From Paramacrobiotus metropolitanus (lineage: Eukaryota > Tardigrada > Eutardigrada > Parachela > Macrobiotidae): a DNA stretch of 64,000 bases. The notes beneath the pieces are model-generated. The model made no database searches, had not been told where the DNA came from, and saw nothing but the letters and a program-made list of their open reading frames with translations. Position 1 is the first letter of the stretch, and the number at the start of each line of letters is the position of its first letter. The DNA lies in assembly GCF_019649055.1 (NCBI RefSeq), contig NW_026570247.1:558001-622000 (forward strand), in the 5' to 3' direction. The position numbers were made by a program, and so were the translations under genes. Of the stretch, positions 34,701-45,081 are shown piece after piece.

Positions 34701-35358
34701 ATTTTAACGAAACATAGGTGTTTGTAAATTCAAGCGTTTCCTAGTACCTTTTACTTTTTTGCACTGCCCAACACGTTCACTTTAAAACGGCTGATTAACA
34801 GCCCTAATCTCAAAGCGAATGCATATTGTTTGAGCGACTGACTATGTTGCAGTTCTCTGTCTTGATCAGGCGTTAGCGCAGCATTATCGGGTGCTGCCCA
34901 TTCTGTTTCTAAACCCGATTTAAGTTTTCGTGCTTCTTTCGCTCGTAGGGGACGTTCTAATAAGCCTGTGATCTGGCCGCACAGTGGACTGCTATTTCTC
35001 GAACTCGGTAATCGGAATTATAGCCGCTTCGTGACCTCGCGTCCTTTCCAATCTGAACAGTCGTCTGCTCCCTGGAAGCGCTGAATATAAGCGATTCCAG
35101 TGGAGATGCTTCAAGAGCATCGGCTTAATATGCTGTAGCTTGGCCGTGGACTGACGCACGGATAGTTCTGGCTGAATTCACCACCGCAGCCTTACCGTGT
35201 AATCCTGCGTACCAGCCCCAAACTCCCGACGGCTTCGTAATCGTAGATCCCTTGACGGTCGGGTAGGGCCCCGGGTAATCGGTCATCTGGGCCCGACACA
35301 GCCGGGAGACGACGAGACCCATCACCGTCAACCACGGCCACAACCGCTGGACCGACAT
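31726..35358 (-). CDS. LU gene E: type I membrane paralogue with one extra N-terminal exon
   Basis: Eight exons (minus) 35358-35196, 34371-34325, 34227-33856, 33298-33274, 33201-33172, 33011-32793, 32520-32474 and 31836-31726 give 337 residues, all phases consistent (1-0-0-1-1-1-0). The signal peptide is MSVQRLWPWLTVMGLVV, followed by about 30 Pro/Gly/Thr residues unlike the paralogues. The LU domain begins CYRC in exon 2 and continues in exon 3, with HPFTATEPLIC and CFCQGKNCNWYP; one additional cysteine (GSYC) makes eleven. The extra intron after CYRCNTTD is unique to E. The microexon reads RKPIPNID. A 73-residue Gly/Ser/Asp linker contains NGT sequons. TM halves are VGLIAGIIGGV and VAVALIGGGGYWWY, then five lysines and a Glu-rich tail ending in EEL. 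Transcription diverges from the kinase gene. Confidence 0.88.
31877..31903. repeat. Short tandem repeat (gtactagg x3)
   Basis: Three head-to-tail copies of a nine-base unit (gtactaggg) lie within the last intron of LU gene E. Microsatellite-like. Confidence 0.75.
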
Positions 35359-36337
35359 GGAACAGCGAGCCTCTATGGCTTGTGCAGTGATCGCTACACC
35401 CGCGACGACAGACAGGGTCTTTCCGCGACGGCAGCGTCGTGTTGGCACGGCATCGTGGCCACTGAGGCGTTCACATACCCGGCAGCAACATCTTCAACAC
35501 AAAATCATTTTATGTGGAACGTAAAGTGTGTGACTGTGGGCAACTCCGGGACACGAATTGGTGGGCCCCAGTACGGCATGAAAGATATTTATAAATGACT
35601 TTCAAAATCTCTACATAAAATTAATTTTATCAATTTCTATAAAATTAATCATGTTAATTTTATTTGTTGTACATGTTGTTGCATAGAAGTACTGTATGTT
35701 GTTTCAGCTTCCGTTTTGGGTGGTGTTGTTGTTGGTTGTTGCATTCATCAGAGTTTTGTAAAGACTAAAGAGCTTCCACTGCATCGTTATTGCTAGGTAA
35801 CACGATGACTGATTGATCAATGATGTAATCCACTATTCATACAAAGAATTAAACCTGATAATAAATTTATACAACCCATGTTGCGACAAGTACTTCCTTA
35901 CTGATTTTTACCAAGTACAAAATCACAGTACTGTAATGTTCCATTTGTTTTAAAAATTAGCAAGTGCTTGACAAGAAAAATATGAAGCTTCTTTGATGGT
36001 AAATTACAGGACTGTAGCTGTATTCTGTAGCTGTAGAAGTATTCCTAATTACGCCACGGGTACCGTATCTGTCTCACACTATGCATTAATAAGTCGATAA
36101 TCAAGTTTTCAAAAATCCTATGATTTGCCATTATTGAGAACTATGAAAACATCTCCACGATAATTTATTTCTTGCCATTTCCGGTGCATAATTTGAGTGC
36201 TGTTCTGGTTAAGGGAAGAGCTTCCCCTGGCACGACATTAGCGCATTTAACGTAGTTCGGGAAAATGCTGGAGTAGCAAGCTTTTTAACGCTCTTCATTG
36301 ATAACAATATCAAAAGGTCACCGCCGACTATCTCACG
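35359..36337. promoter_or_regulatory. Divergent intergenic region, LU gene E / kinase
   Basis: LU gene E starts at 35358 on the minus strand and the kinase at 36338 on the plus strand, leaving 979 bp for both promoters and leaders. No TATA box stands out and no coding exon is supported. A bidirectional promoter is possible but unproven. Confidence 0.4.
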
Positions 36338-39136
36338 ATGACGACCCCCGCCTACGAGCACAAACCCTCCCTCCCGGAGGTCTTCCCCCTGCGTCGCGGG
36401 ACCGTCCTAGCCAACGCGGACTTCCAGACCCTGGAGGTGTGGGAGGAGGACGCCGGGAAGGAGGCGGACCAGCAACCCCACCCCGACGACTACACCACGG
36501 CCGACGACTACGACGTGGACGACAGCCTGCGCTACACCACCCTCACGGCGGCCCGCCAGACCGTCGGCGACCTGTGGGACCGGCTGCGGTGTCGGCGCTT
36601 CTACCGCATCGAAGGCGACAAATTCTACCTCATCCGGACACTCTCCGTCCGCCGCGGCACCATCATCGACATGTGCCAGCACGCCGGCCATCCCTACATC
36701 GTCAAGCGCATCCCGATTAACACCGGCGCCGACCTGGTTAAGGCCGCCGACCAGTTCAACAACCTCCGCAACTACGATCATCCCCACGTGTGTTTCGCGT
36801 ACAAGGCCGGGATCGGGAACGCTCCCACCTGGCGGAATTGGAGTCGGACGGAGGTGCGCTTCCTTCTCCCGTTTATCAACGGGCACCTGCTGTCCGTGGA
36901 GCTGGCCGACCGCCGCCGGGAGCAGCGCTACATTCATCCGCGGCGGATTGTGCGGTTGCTGCGGGAGATGCTGGACGGGTTGTTCGAGATCCATTCGCAC
37001 TCGTACGGGGACGCCCACCGGGATATCCGGCCGGAGACGATTATGATCCGGACACCGGACGACTGGCCGGTGCTGCTGGATCTGGATGCGTGTACGCCGG
37101 CGGTGATTATCACCACGGATGAGGAGGAGGTGGCCAATATGGTGGATATTTCGGAGAATGTCACGTCGCCCTTCTACCGGGCGCCGGAGACGTACGATAT
37201 TAAGCCGGAGTCGGTGATTGACGAGCGGACGGATATCTGGGCGATGGGGTGTACGCTCTTTGCCATGTGCTTCTTCCGGTCGCCCTTCCAACCGCCCGGT
37301 GAGTTGCTCCACAATTTCTTGGGCAATCGGTTAACGCATTTGCTTATCACTGACCTAAACGTCGGTGACCTTTATTTATTAGCATCATCTTTTTAACTTG
37401 CACGCGATGTATGTAGTTTAATTTTTGTGTCTTCTAATTGTACCTCATAATTACAGTAATTAGTACATAATTACATTAGTCGTTAATTCTTTATCGTTGT
37501 TTATTTATACTGTAATCGTCGCTGATTTAATATATATTAATATTAAAAATAATTAAACATATATATTATTAATAAAATTTTTTATCAATTTACTAGTTTT
37601 CTAGGTTTAATAATCAGTTAGTTACTTTCGTTGATATATGTGCTGCAGATAATCAATCATAAAATATGTCTCTATTTGTTACTGTGTAATTTACAGCCGT
37701 CTTGATTTTTTTATTTTTTAAATAAGTTCATTATTAAGCAACCGTCGTCAATTTTCTTACAAAGTATACATATTTAATTATTATCAATCGGTGTTAATTT
37801 TTTAGTCTTACTATTATAGCCATGATTAATCGTTTTCTAGTTATGCTGGTACTGTAATTCTTTAAAACCGTCGTTGATTTTTGAAACCATGCTGTTTGAA
37901 TCGGGCGCAGTTGGACTAATCGTCGGATGAACATTGTAGTTGTTCGGCAGATGTGGACGACACCTTCTCCCCGCTGAACATCCCGGAACCGGTACGCCAG
38001 GCCGCCAAAGACCTGACCCTCAGTCTGACCGCGGCCGATTTCCTGGACAACGTCATCCCGGCGGATTCGCCGTATCCGCGGCAACTCCATGAATTCATGG
38101 CGCGCATGTTGAGCGTGGACCTCAACAGTCGGCCCACGACGGAGCAGATCATCCGCGAACTGGACGAGATGATCGCGGCGCTGGGCGGTCCGGACCAGCC
38201 CATCTGCGTCAAGTATCCGTGGATTAATCCGGCCGCCGACGAGATGGCGGCCGATGTCATCAAGCGGCGGACCTTTGCGCCGCGGAAGCTGCAGTTTGAT
38301 GAGATGTACCCGGAATTGGCGGGTTATGTGTACATGGAGGACCGCGCCAGTACGTCTGCCACGCACCTTTTATCAGTGACCTTCACGATTCTGTCTTCAT
38401 CATTATGTATAACATTTCTTTTATATAACGTTATTCATCAAAAGCGAATTGTCACGATAACCTTTACGATTTTATATATGCCGTTGCGTTCATATACAGT
38501 TTTACAAAAATAGAAAAACAGTTTGTCAGTGACCTTTAGCTTTTCTACGCATAATTTGGTTTATATAATAATTTTGTACAAGAAAGCGTCTTTTCAGTGA
38601 CCTTTAAGATTCTATGGTATGTATAATTCGTTTTATATAACGTTTCTGTAGGGAAAAGAAGTTTTCCAGTGACCTTTGGGTTTTATACGTAGTTGTACAG
38701 TAGTTTGAAGTGTGAACGCTTCTGTTTATACAAAGTACCTATTCATCGGTTTTCTGTTATCAATGCAGGGTCCTTTCAAGCCGATTCTCCAAAGGATCAG
38801 ACCGCTGGGATCCTAGAATCCCTGCGACTAACCGGCGGGAACTTCCTCTTCAGTAAATCCCACCCGAACCCGTACGCCGTCAAGAAGGAATCCACACGCC
38901 GCAAGTCCCTGTTGGAGTCCGTTGTCGGCGCGGTGACCGGCCGCACTGAGGGAGCGAGCGAACGCCGGGCGTCGGTCGCCTCGGGACAAAAACCCGATAG
39001 GCGCGTCACTCTGGAACCGGCGCAGGCGATCGCGGCGGAAAAAACCCCGGAAGCGCGCTTGCACGTCCACGGGGAAACCGAGATGTCCACCATCGTGGAA
39101 GATGCACAGGAGCACGCACTTACGATGGAGACGTAA
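36338..39136 (+). CDS. STK16-like protein kinase with non-canonical catalytic motifs
   Basis: Exons 36338-37298, 37951-38349 and 38769-39136 (phases 1, 1) encode 575 residues. The kinase domain covers about 85-430. The C-lobe resembles the STK16/NAK-related group: FYRAPE, then IDERTDIWAMGCTLFAM. Conserved: VAIK-type Lys (IVKRI, K123) and HRD Asp (D229). Altered: no glycine-rich loop is evident before K123; the catalytic loop reads HRDIRPET, so Lys becomes Arg and the metal-binding Asn becomes Thr (T234); the DFG motif is DLD (248-250). A weak or inactive kinase is therefore possible. The first 80 residues are acidic and unrelated to known domains. After the domain a basic Ser-rich tail (STRRKSLLESVVGAVTG) could be regulatory. 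No signal peptide or TM. Intron 2 carries tandem repeats. The long frames on the opposite strand are shadows. Confidence 0.82.
38370..38690. repeat. Degenerate tandem repeat in kinase intron 2
   Basis: A unit of about 70-75 bp starting cagtgacctt and containing tttatataacg recurs at about 38374, 38453 (diverged), 38527, 38595 and 38667. Each unit resembles a pyrimidine-rich splice region, and the array fills nearly the whole intron. Confidence 0.65.
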
Positions 39137-41647
39137 AAATATGGGACAACTGTATACTGTATATTATGTAATATTATACCGTAAACGTGGCCTTTTCTAA
39201 GGCTTTCATTTTCTGCTGGTTTTCGTAAAATCATTAAATTTACTGTTGAAAACAATTGGCGGCCGCTATTATGACGTCATCATCGGCCGCTGCGGTAAAT
39301 ACTTAACGCGATTCGTAGTTCAAGTGTTTAAGCGGGATGATGATCGATATACAGGTTACAGGGATGACAATAAGAGCCGTTGTAGGGACAGCTGATAAGC
39401 CGTAACTCGATCAGGCGGAATGTTCGGTGTTAATCCATATCGCTTATAAGTGATTGCCTGTTAAGCCGCATCCTCAGCGCGCGTCCTCATCCCGGGAATC
39501 CGTAAATCTGGCTTTTCGTGTTACTGTTGACCTAAGCTAACGTTTGCTGCGCGCGTCACAATCTAATTACATCCTGTCCGGCATATAGCATGTATGTATT
39601 CTTTTCATTCTCGGAATAATCTGCATTTCCCCTTTGACACAAGATCACGGTTAGCCGCCGCTTATGGAACTGTAAACAAAACCGCTTTCCCTTCCTTCGA
39701 GCAGCTTCGTCGATAACTTTCCGCCTTTTTTATGTCAAGAATATATTTTCATCGAAGCAGCGTTAATTCAAAATTACTCTGAGATTAACTATCAACCGTA
39801 ATATTTATAAAAAAATTGCTATTAAAAATTAAACTGATAATAATTGTTTTCTTAAAACAAATCGCTTTGAAACTCCGAAAATTGCTAATGAATAATTTAT
39901 GAGCATTTTTGGGAAATTTCTGAAAATTTTAAATTTTCACTGATTTATAACTCGATAGCCAAATTTTTCATGTATTTGTTTTTTAACTTATAATGGGAGT
40001 AATTTTTCTGTTTTTATAGTATTCGTATTCACAGATTTACATGCGCTTGATAATTACACTTATTGGAAATCTGCCAAAATACTCAAATCAGATTTATTAA
40101 AATTTTAGAATCTGTTTAAGAACTATAAACGAATTCCAGAAAATAACCTAGATGAATCTTCTATTATTTTAATTTTTCCAGTTCTGAATAATTTTTAAAT
40201 TGATAATCTGTTCTATTAGTTTAATTTATGACTAAATCTGTAAAAGTTTATGTTCCAGGTCAATTGGTGGTATTTTGCAGTAAGTGAAACGTCCGTGCTG
40301 CAGCATACTGTGGTTAAAATGCCGTACTGCTTCACGTCTCCAGCAAATTAATCAAATTAATAAAACATCCCGGCGATTTTCACAGCATTCCCCGCATTGA
40401 TTTCCGGTGCAGCATATAAACCGCACCGGCACCCAGCGCGCATTGTACCGGGTTTATATAATAACTGCCGCGGCGCCGGTGCAGCGCGCCAAGTGTAATG
40501 AAGGGGCCGTGATTGTTTTCCTCATTTTACGCGCATTTATACTGTATCAGCTGGTGCCGTCGTTCCGGGCCCGATCAATGCCGCGGATTAAGCGCAGATT
40601 AAAACGGCGCACACGGGCTATTGCAACGCAGTCCAGCGGAGTCCGCTGGGATCACTTGGCGGCGTCGTTCACGTATATACTCGGTTATATTAGAGCACAC
40701 GATCTCCCCCATCATGTTAATTGATCCAACTGCTGACACGATGATCCGTAAACGACATCCGGCCGGCAGAGCGCGGCCGCGCGTACACCACTAAAAGTGT
40801 TGACACACCATTGTGGCAGGATCGGGGCCCGGTGTCATGTTGACATTAGACTAGTGCGCCGGGAATGTTGCTGCGAGAAATGCCGCGCGATGTATACATA
40901 CCCGCGTCAGAGACACATCTATCCTTTAAATACATCCGCCACTTCCGGCTGCCCGGGCCACTTTGTTGCCACAACGATGCGCGCAAAAAGGCAGGGAGTG
41001 GATCAGTCCGTGTAATCCTGCTTTTCTCCTGGATGTAGGAATGTATGATTCCCGATAACCGGCGTGGATTAACGGGTGTTTCTTAATTATCGCGATTTCT
41101 GCTCCGCGCTTATTGGTTTGCGAATGGCGATGCGTTAATTAAATAACGGATTCCGTAATTCGAATTATCGGTTTTATTACGCGATTGCCCTTATCGGCTT
41201 GCCACATCATTCGGCGGCAAAATCCGGTATGGTAGAATCTTTTTTCTGGTTTCTCGCTTTTGTGCCGAACTGGGTACCATGGCAATTTGTTGAAAATTAT
41301 CCCGTACCGAAATTATTGAAGTGATTGCTATTCTTGCGGGTTTGTTCTTACCGGCTTGCCAAAGCTGTCCGGTAAACAAAGACCTTCGTTTCACCAGAAC
41401 CGGCGAATTTTTTACGATTTTTCCTTGTTTGTCCTTATCGGCGTGCCAGGACGATTCGTTAAACTGTACCGAAATTGATGAAAGTTACTTTTATTCTTGC
41501 GCTTGTCTTCATCGGCTTGCCATGGCCATTTGTTAATTAAATACCGGGCTAAAGCCGTTGTGATTATTGCCTTTTTGTCGTTATCGGCTTGCTACGGCTA
41601 TTTTCTAATTAACATTAACCAGTTTATCGAGGATTTTTATTCGGGAA
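39137..41647. other. Intergenic region upstream of GPCR 1
   Basis: No exon is supported. The proximal 450 bp holds a repeated motif described separately. TATA-like sequences occur (catataaacc at 40412, tttatataat at 40453) but lie more than 1 kb from the GPCR start, so they may serve an unmapped 5' exon or be fortuitous. Confidence 0.4.
41191..41600. repeat. Spaced motif TTATCGGCTTGCCA x5 upstream of GPCR 1
   Basis: Near-identical 14-mers lie at about 41191, 41348, 41435, 41508 and 41581, spaced 157, 87, 73 and 73 bp, each embedded in a longer degenerate unit (attcttgcgcttgt...atcggcttgcca...gttaatta). The array ends about 50 bp before the GPCR start codon. It is a decayed tandem repeat; regular placement in the promoter could make it a cluster of factor-binding sites, which is speculation. 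Confidence 0.6.
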
Positions 41648-42625
41648 ATGCCGAACTCCTCCGGTCTGATGAACGCCAGCCTGAGCGTGGCCATCCCGCG
41701 GTACGGCGGATGGAACGCCTTCAGCGTGTGCGAGACCCTGGCGGCCGCCATCGGGATCCTCCTCAACGGCCTGGTCATCCTCGTCTGCCTGACCAACAAG
41801 CGGATGCACACGCCCTTCACCGCCTACCTCCTGGCCGTCACCGTCTCCAACTTCCTCATCCTGTGCGTCTTCACCCCGCTGGACGTCATCAGCTCGGTGG
41901 TGACCCTGCGGCAGTACGGCCGCCTAGCGTGCCACATCTACCTGTACTTTGCCTACGTCTTCGGCGGGGTGCTCTTCAACGCCCATGTCCTCATCACCGT
42001 CAATCGCGTATGGGCAATTACCTTCCCGCTCTCCTACCGCAACCACCACAGCCTCCCGGTGGCAGGTGCGCTGGTGGCCGGGATGGTGGCCTACGTCCAC
42101 GCGGTGTGCCTGCCGGTGGTGGTCATCGACGCGCTGTACTACCGTCCGAGTTTGACGCGCTACGGCTGCGTCCTGAACGTCGAGGCGCAGCTGACCTGGA
42201 CCATCTGTCTGCAGTTCATCATCTACATCTTCCCGGTGGTCATCATCGCGCTGGCGTACCCGTTCCTCTGGTACAAACAGCGCCAGCGGACCACCAAGAA
42301 ACAGGGAAACTCCACCGACGCGTCGCTTAGTGAAGCGGCCTCCCTCACCGCCAAACCCCCACCGCGGGCGCCGGCCAAACGCCAGCACACCAGCGGGTTT
42401 ATCGTCCTCACCGTCGTGACCGTCATCATTATGGTGTCCTTCGCGCCGACCCAGATCGTCTTTACCGCGTCCTTACTCGGCGTCCAGCGCGGTCTGGAGA
42501 TCCCGGGGATGATCGCCGCGTTCCTGCAGCTCATCCAGCCGGCCACGGACCCGGTGCTCTTCATGCTGTGCCTGGGAAATCTGCGCGCCGGGGTCGGCCA
42601 GCTGTTGGGGTGGAAACGGGCGTGA
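41648..42625 (+). CDS. Rhodopsin-like GPCR 1 (orphan, intronless)
   Basis: A single exon of 325 codons starts at 41648 after an AT-rich leader; the reading frame shows uniform GC-rich coding. Seven hydrophobic helices are visible: N-terminus with two sequons (NSS, NAS); TM1 with GILLNGLVILVC (the conserved Asn of TM1); TM3 ending in NRVWAITFP where class A receptors have DRY; TM5 before KQRQRTTKK; TM6 with FAPTQ instead of CWxP; TM7 with DPVLF replacing NPxxY. A Cys in TM3 (RLACHIY) and one in loop 2 (YGCVLNV) would form the canonical disulfide. It is an orphan receptor at the plasma membrane; the ligand is unknown. GPCR 2 (46825-48422) shares the RVW and GCxVNV signatures, so the two are paralogues. 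Confidence 0.88.
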   Translation: MPNSSGLMNASLSVAIPRYGGWNAFSVCETLAAAIGILLNGLVILVCLTNKRMHTPFTAYLLAVTVSNFLILCVFTPLDVISSVVTLRQYGRLACHIYLYFAYVFGGVLFNAHVLITVNRVWAITFPLSYRNHHSLPVAGALVAGMVAYVHAVCLPVVVIDALYYRPSLTRYGCVLNVEAQLTWTICLQFIIYIFPVVIIALAYPFLWYKQRQRTTKKQGNSTDASLSEAASLTAKPPPRAPAKRQHTSGFIVLTVVTVIIMVSFAPTQIVFTASLLGVQRGLEIPGMIAAFLQLIQPATDPVLFMLCLGNLRAGVGQLLGWKRA

Positions 42626-44525
42626 CACGATCATTAGCAAAATGCGAGACGCGACGTGAATTGCAGGACTGTGTGAACGCCGGATCCGCGAATACGCGGA
42701 GCCAATGATTACGTAATCATCCCGCTTCGCGCTAATGAGCCGGCTCATTTCGGCCATTATCTCTCGCGGCAAACGGCGTTTAATACGCAACGCTGCCGGA
42801 ATCAATCGATGCACTCAACGAAGCGGTTGGTGTTTATCTATGTATACGCTATATCGGCGTCCGCTGTATATACACGATTCCTTAAACAAGCATGCGTTAG
42901 CATTTTAAATCCCGACTTTTTGTATCAACCGGCTCATTTACGTTTATATACGATACGGCGCAATGTCTGCGCGGATTACGCAATATATATGCAACGCGCT
43001 GTTCTAAATAATTTTCATTTATATTCCGATCGCGCGCTTTACGTAATAACGAAAAAAAAGTTAATTAAACCGGCCGACAGATTTTTGTCGATGAAATTAA
43101 AAATCGCCGAAAACGGCCGTTGAAAATTGACGCGGATGAGTGATGGGGAATTAAGTAGGTGTGAAAGTGCGGAATGATAATTAGCACTTGACAGTTAAGC
43201 GCCGTCCGAGGGCGGATAACGTGCGTCAAGCGGCACTCTACATAATTTATGGAAAATCTCAGTCCTGCTTATTATGCGTTAGTGGCAAACGGCAGCAGCC
43301 ATAAAACATTTTTCTCCCGTTTTTATGTGCATTTGGGATGAGCGCCCGTATTCCCTTAAGTGTCGCCCACGCGGCAATATTCAGCGAATATAAAAACAAG
43401 ACAACGGTAGCGGAAGCAACCAACATATGCAACATGATAGGCACCGGCTGTATAATTTCTGTAATCGAGGGGAAACCGTATGGATGCGTGTATTAGCATG
43501 TCCCGCAGAAGCCGGGACAGCTCATCTCCGTGAACGTATTGGATGTGCCGGAATTCCTGGCGATGACGCGCTGCAGTTGGTTGATCTTGAGGCATTGCTC
43601 TGTAGAGAAGACAACCGATGTATCAGTGCATCATTAGCATTCATCCGAAACCTGCACCGCTCAGGGACATTTTGCTGTACTTAACTATCAGCGCTTAAAC
43701 GCTGGTTTGGGCTGCTTAATGACGGTTATAAAGGGTAATAAACAGCTGAACAAGGGATATGTGAAACCTATGGTTTTAGGACCAGGAAACGAGCCGCGTT
43801 AATAGTGAACCGTATGCTAGGGTAGCAATTATTATAAGTACTAAGCTTTTTAAAAACCAGGAAACATGCACTAATGAGCTGCAGTGTTTTTTAAATGGCC
43901 GCGACTTAATGGTGTTAAACGTTGTTATATAATTGTTTGCTGCATTATCAATGACAACAATAGCGTCCAAAACAAAATTTTCTTACTTGAATATCGCGAC
44001 ATACTGTATAAATTCAACAGAAATATTCTAGGTATAACTACAGAAATATTTTCTAAAATGTTAAAATCAACTGTAACAGGTGTTCAACAATTAATTTTGT
44101 TCAACAATTAATGTAAACTTTTTATATAATTACCGGTACGTGTATGTTTAAATTGTTTTTAATTTAAAATACTGCTCTACCAAACACATTTTTTCAAATT
44201 ATTTACGTAGCAATATACGCATAACCAACATACATTATTTACATAACAATATAGAAACACCAATATACGTATAACAGATAACTTATTTGCATAATTTTTA
44301 TAATATTACGAACAATATAAATTACCAAACACTTTATTTTATCTGAAGTTCTGAACCATAACACCAGTTAAAAAAAGAAGCTCAACAGTTTTTCGAAAAT
44401 ATTTTATGTTTATAAATTTTTAATAAAAATTTATGTATAAGGTAAAGACGTTTACTAAAATTATCAAAAGCTTTATTTTACTTTATTTTATGGCTTAAAT
44501 TTATTTATTGCTATATAAAAAACCT
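42626..44525. other. Intergenic spacer
   Basis: This spacer separates convergent genes (GPCR 1 and the Ser/Gly-rich secreted protein). No exon is supported. Sequence beyond 43900 is very AT-rich, with repeated aatatacg/cataac units near 44210-44290. Confidence 0.4.
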
Positions 44526-45081
44526 CTACTTTTCCAGCATGTAAGCGGAGTGTGCGTACAGTGCAGACGTACCGCAGATATTTTGGCGGAGCGCGCAGAG
44601 CATCTGCTGCGGGCTCTGCATGCCGTTGCCGATGATGCCGCCAGCGTCGATGGGCGACGACAGACCGCCGACGTCCCCGCTGCTGACGCCCAGTCCGGCG
44701 TTCTGTCCGGCGCTCAGCACCACCGGGCCGCTGTTGGCCGAGAGGGTCCGCGTCGGGTTGCTGACGCTGCTCTGCATGGAGCCAATGGCCCCGCCGCTGC
44801 CCGGACCGGCGCCGATTAGGGCGTTGGCGCTGGAGGAGCCGCCGCCGCTGTTGCTGGTCGACACGCTCATCACGCCCTGTCCGTTGTTGGACGAGGCGCT
44901 GCTGCTCGAGGAACCCGCTGCCCAACATAAAAAAAACATGGCTTCCTGATTTTATTAAAATTATGTGATAAACGTTTTTTTATTTAAATCTCTTACACGA
45001 CCGTTCGCTCCGGAGGCTCCCGCCACGAATCTCCGATACGGCGACGCACAGTACACAGACAGTCCACAATAAGTATTGCAT
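44526..45081 (-). CDS. Small secreted Ser/Gly-rich protein
   Basis: Two exons (minus) 45081-44997 and 44917-44526 join in phase 1 to 158 residues. Exon 1 encodes a clear signal peptide (MQYLLWTVCVLCVAVSEIRG) followed by a basic stretch. The mature protein is dominated by Ser, Gly, Ala and Asn (SSSSSASSNNGQG, then NSGGGSSSANA) and is probably disordered, ending in a short segment with two Cys (MLCALRQNICGTSALYAH). I do not recognise the family; structural, mucus-like or cuticle roles are guesses. It lies between two GPCR genes on the opposite strand and is not obviously linked to them. Confidence 0.7.

Noticed and set aside
36407-37312. 301-codon open frame on the minus strand
   Set aside because: It is the antisense shadow of the GC-rich kinase exon; the plus frame carries kinase motifs and splice phases.
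41497-42330. 277-codon plus-strand frame overlapping GPCR 1
   Set aside because: Arg/Pro-rich composition typical of an out-of-frame read of a GC-rich exon; the GPCR frame has the TM pattern.
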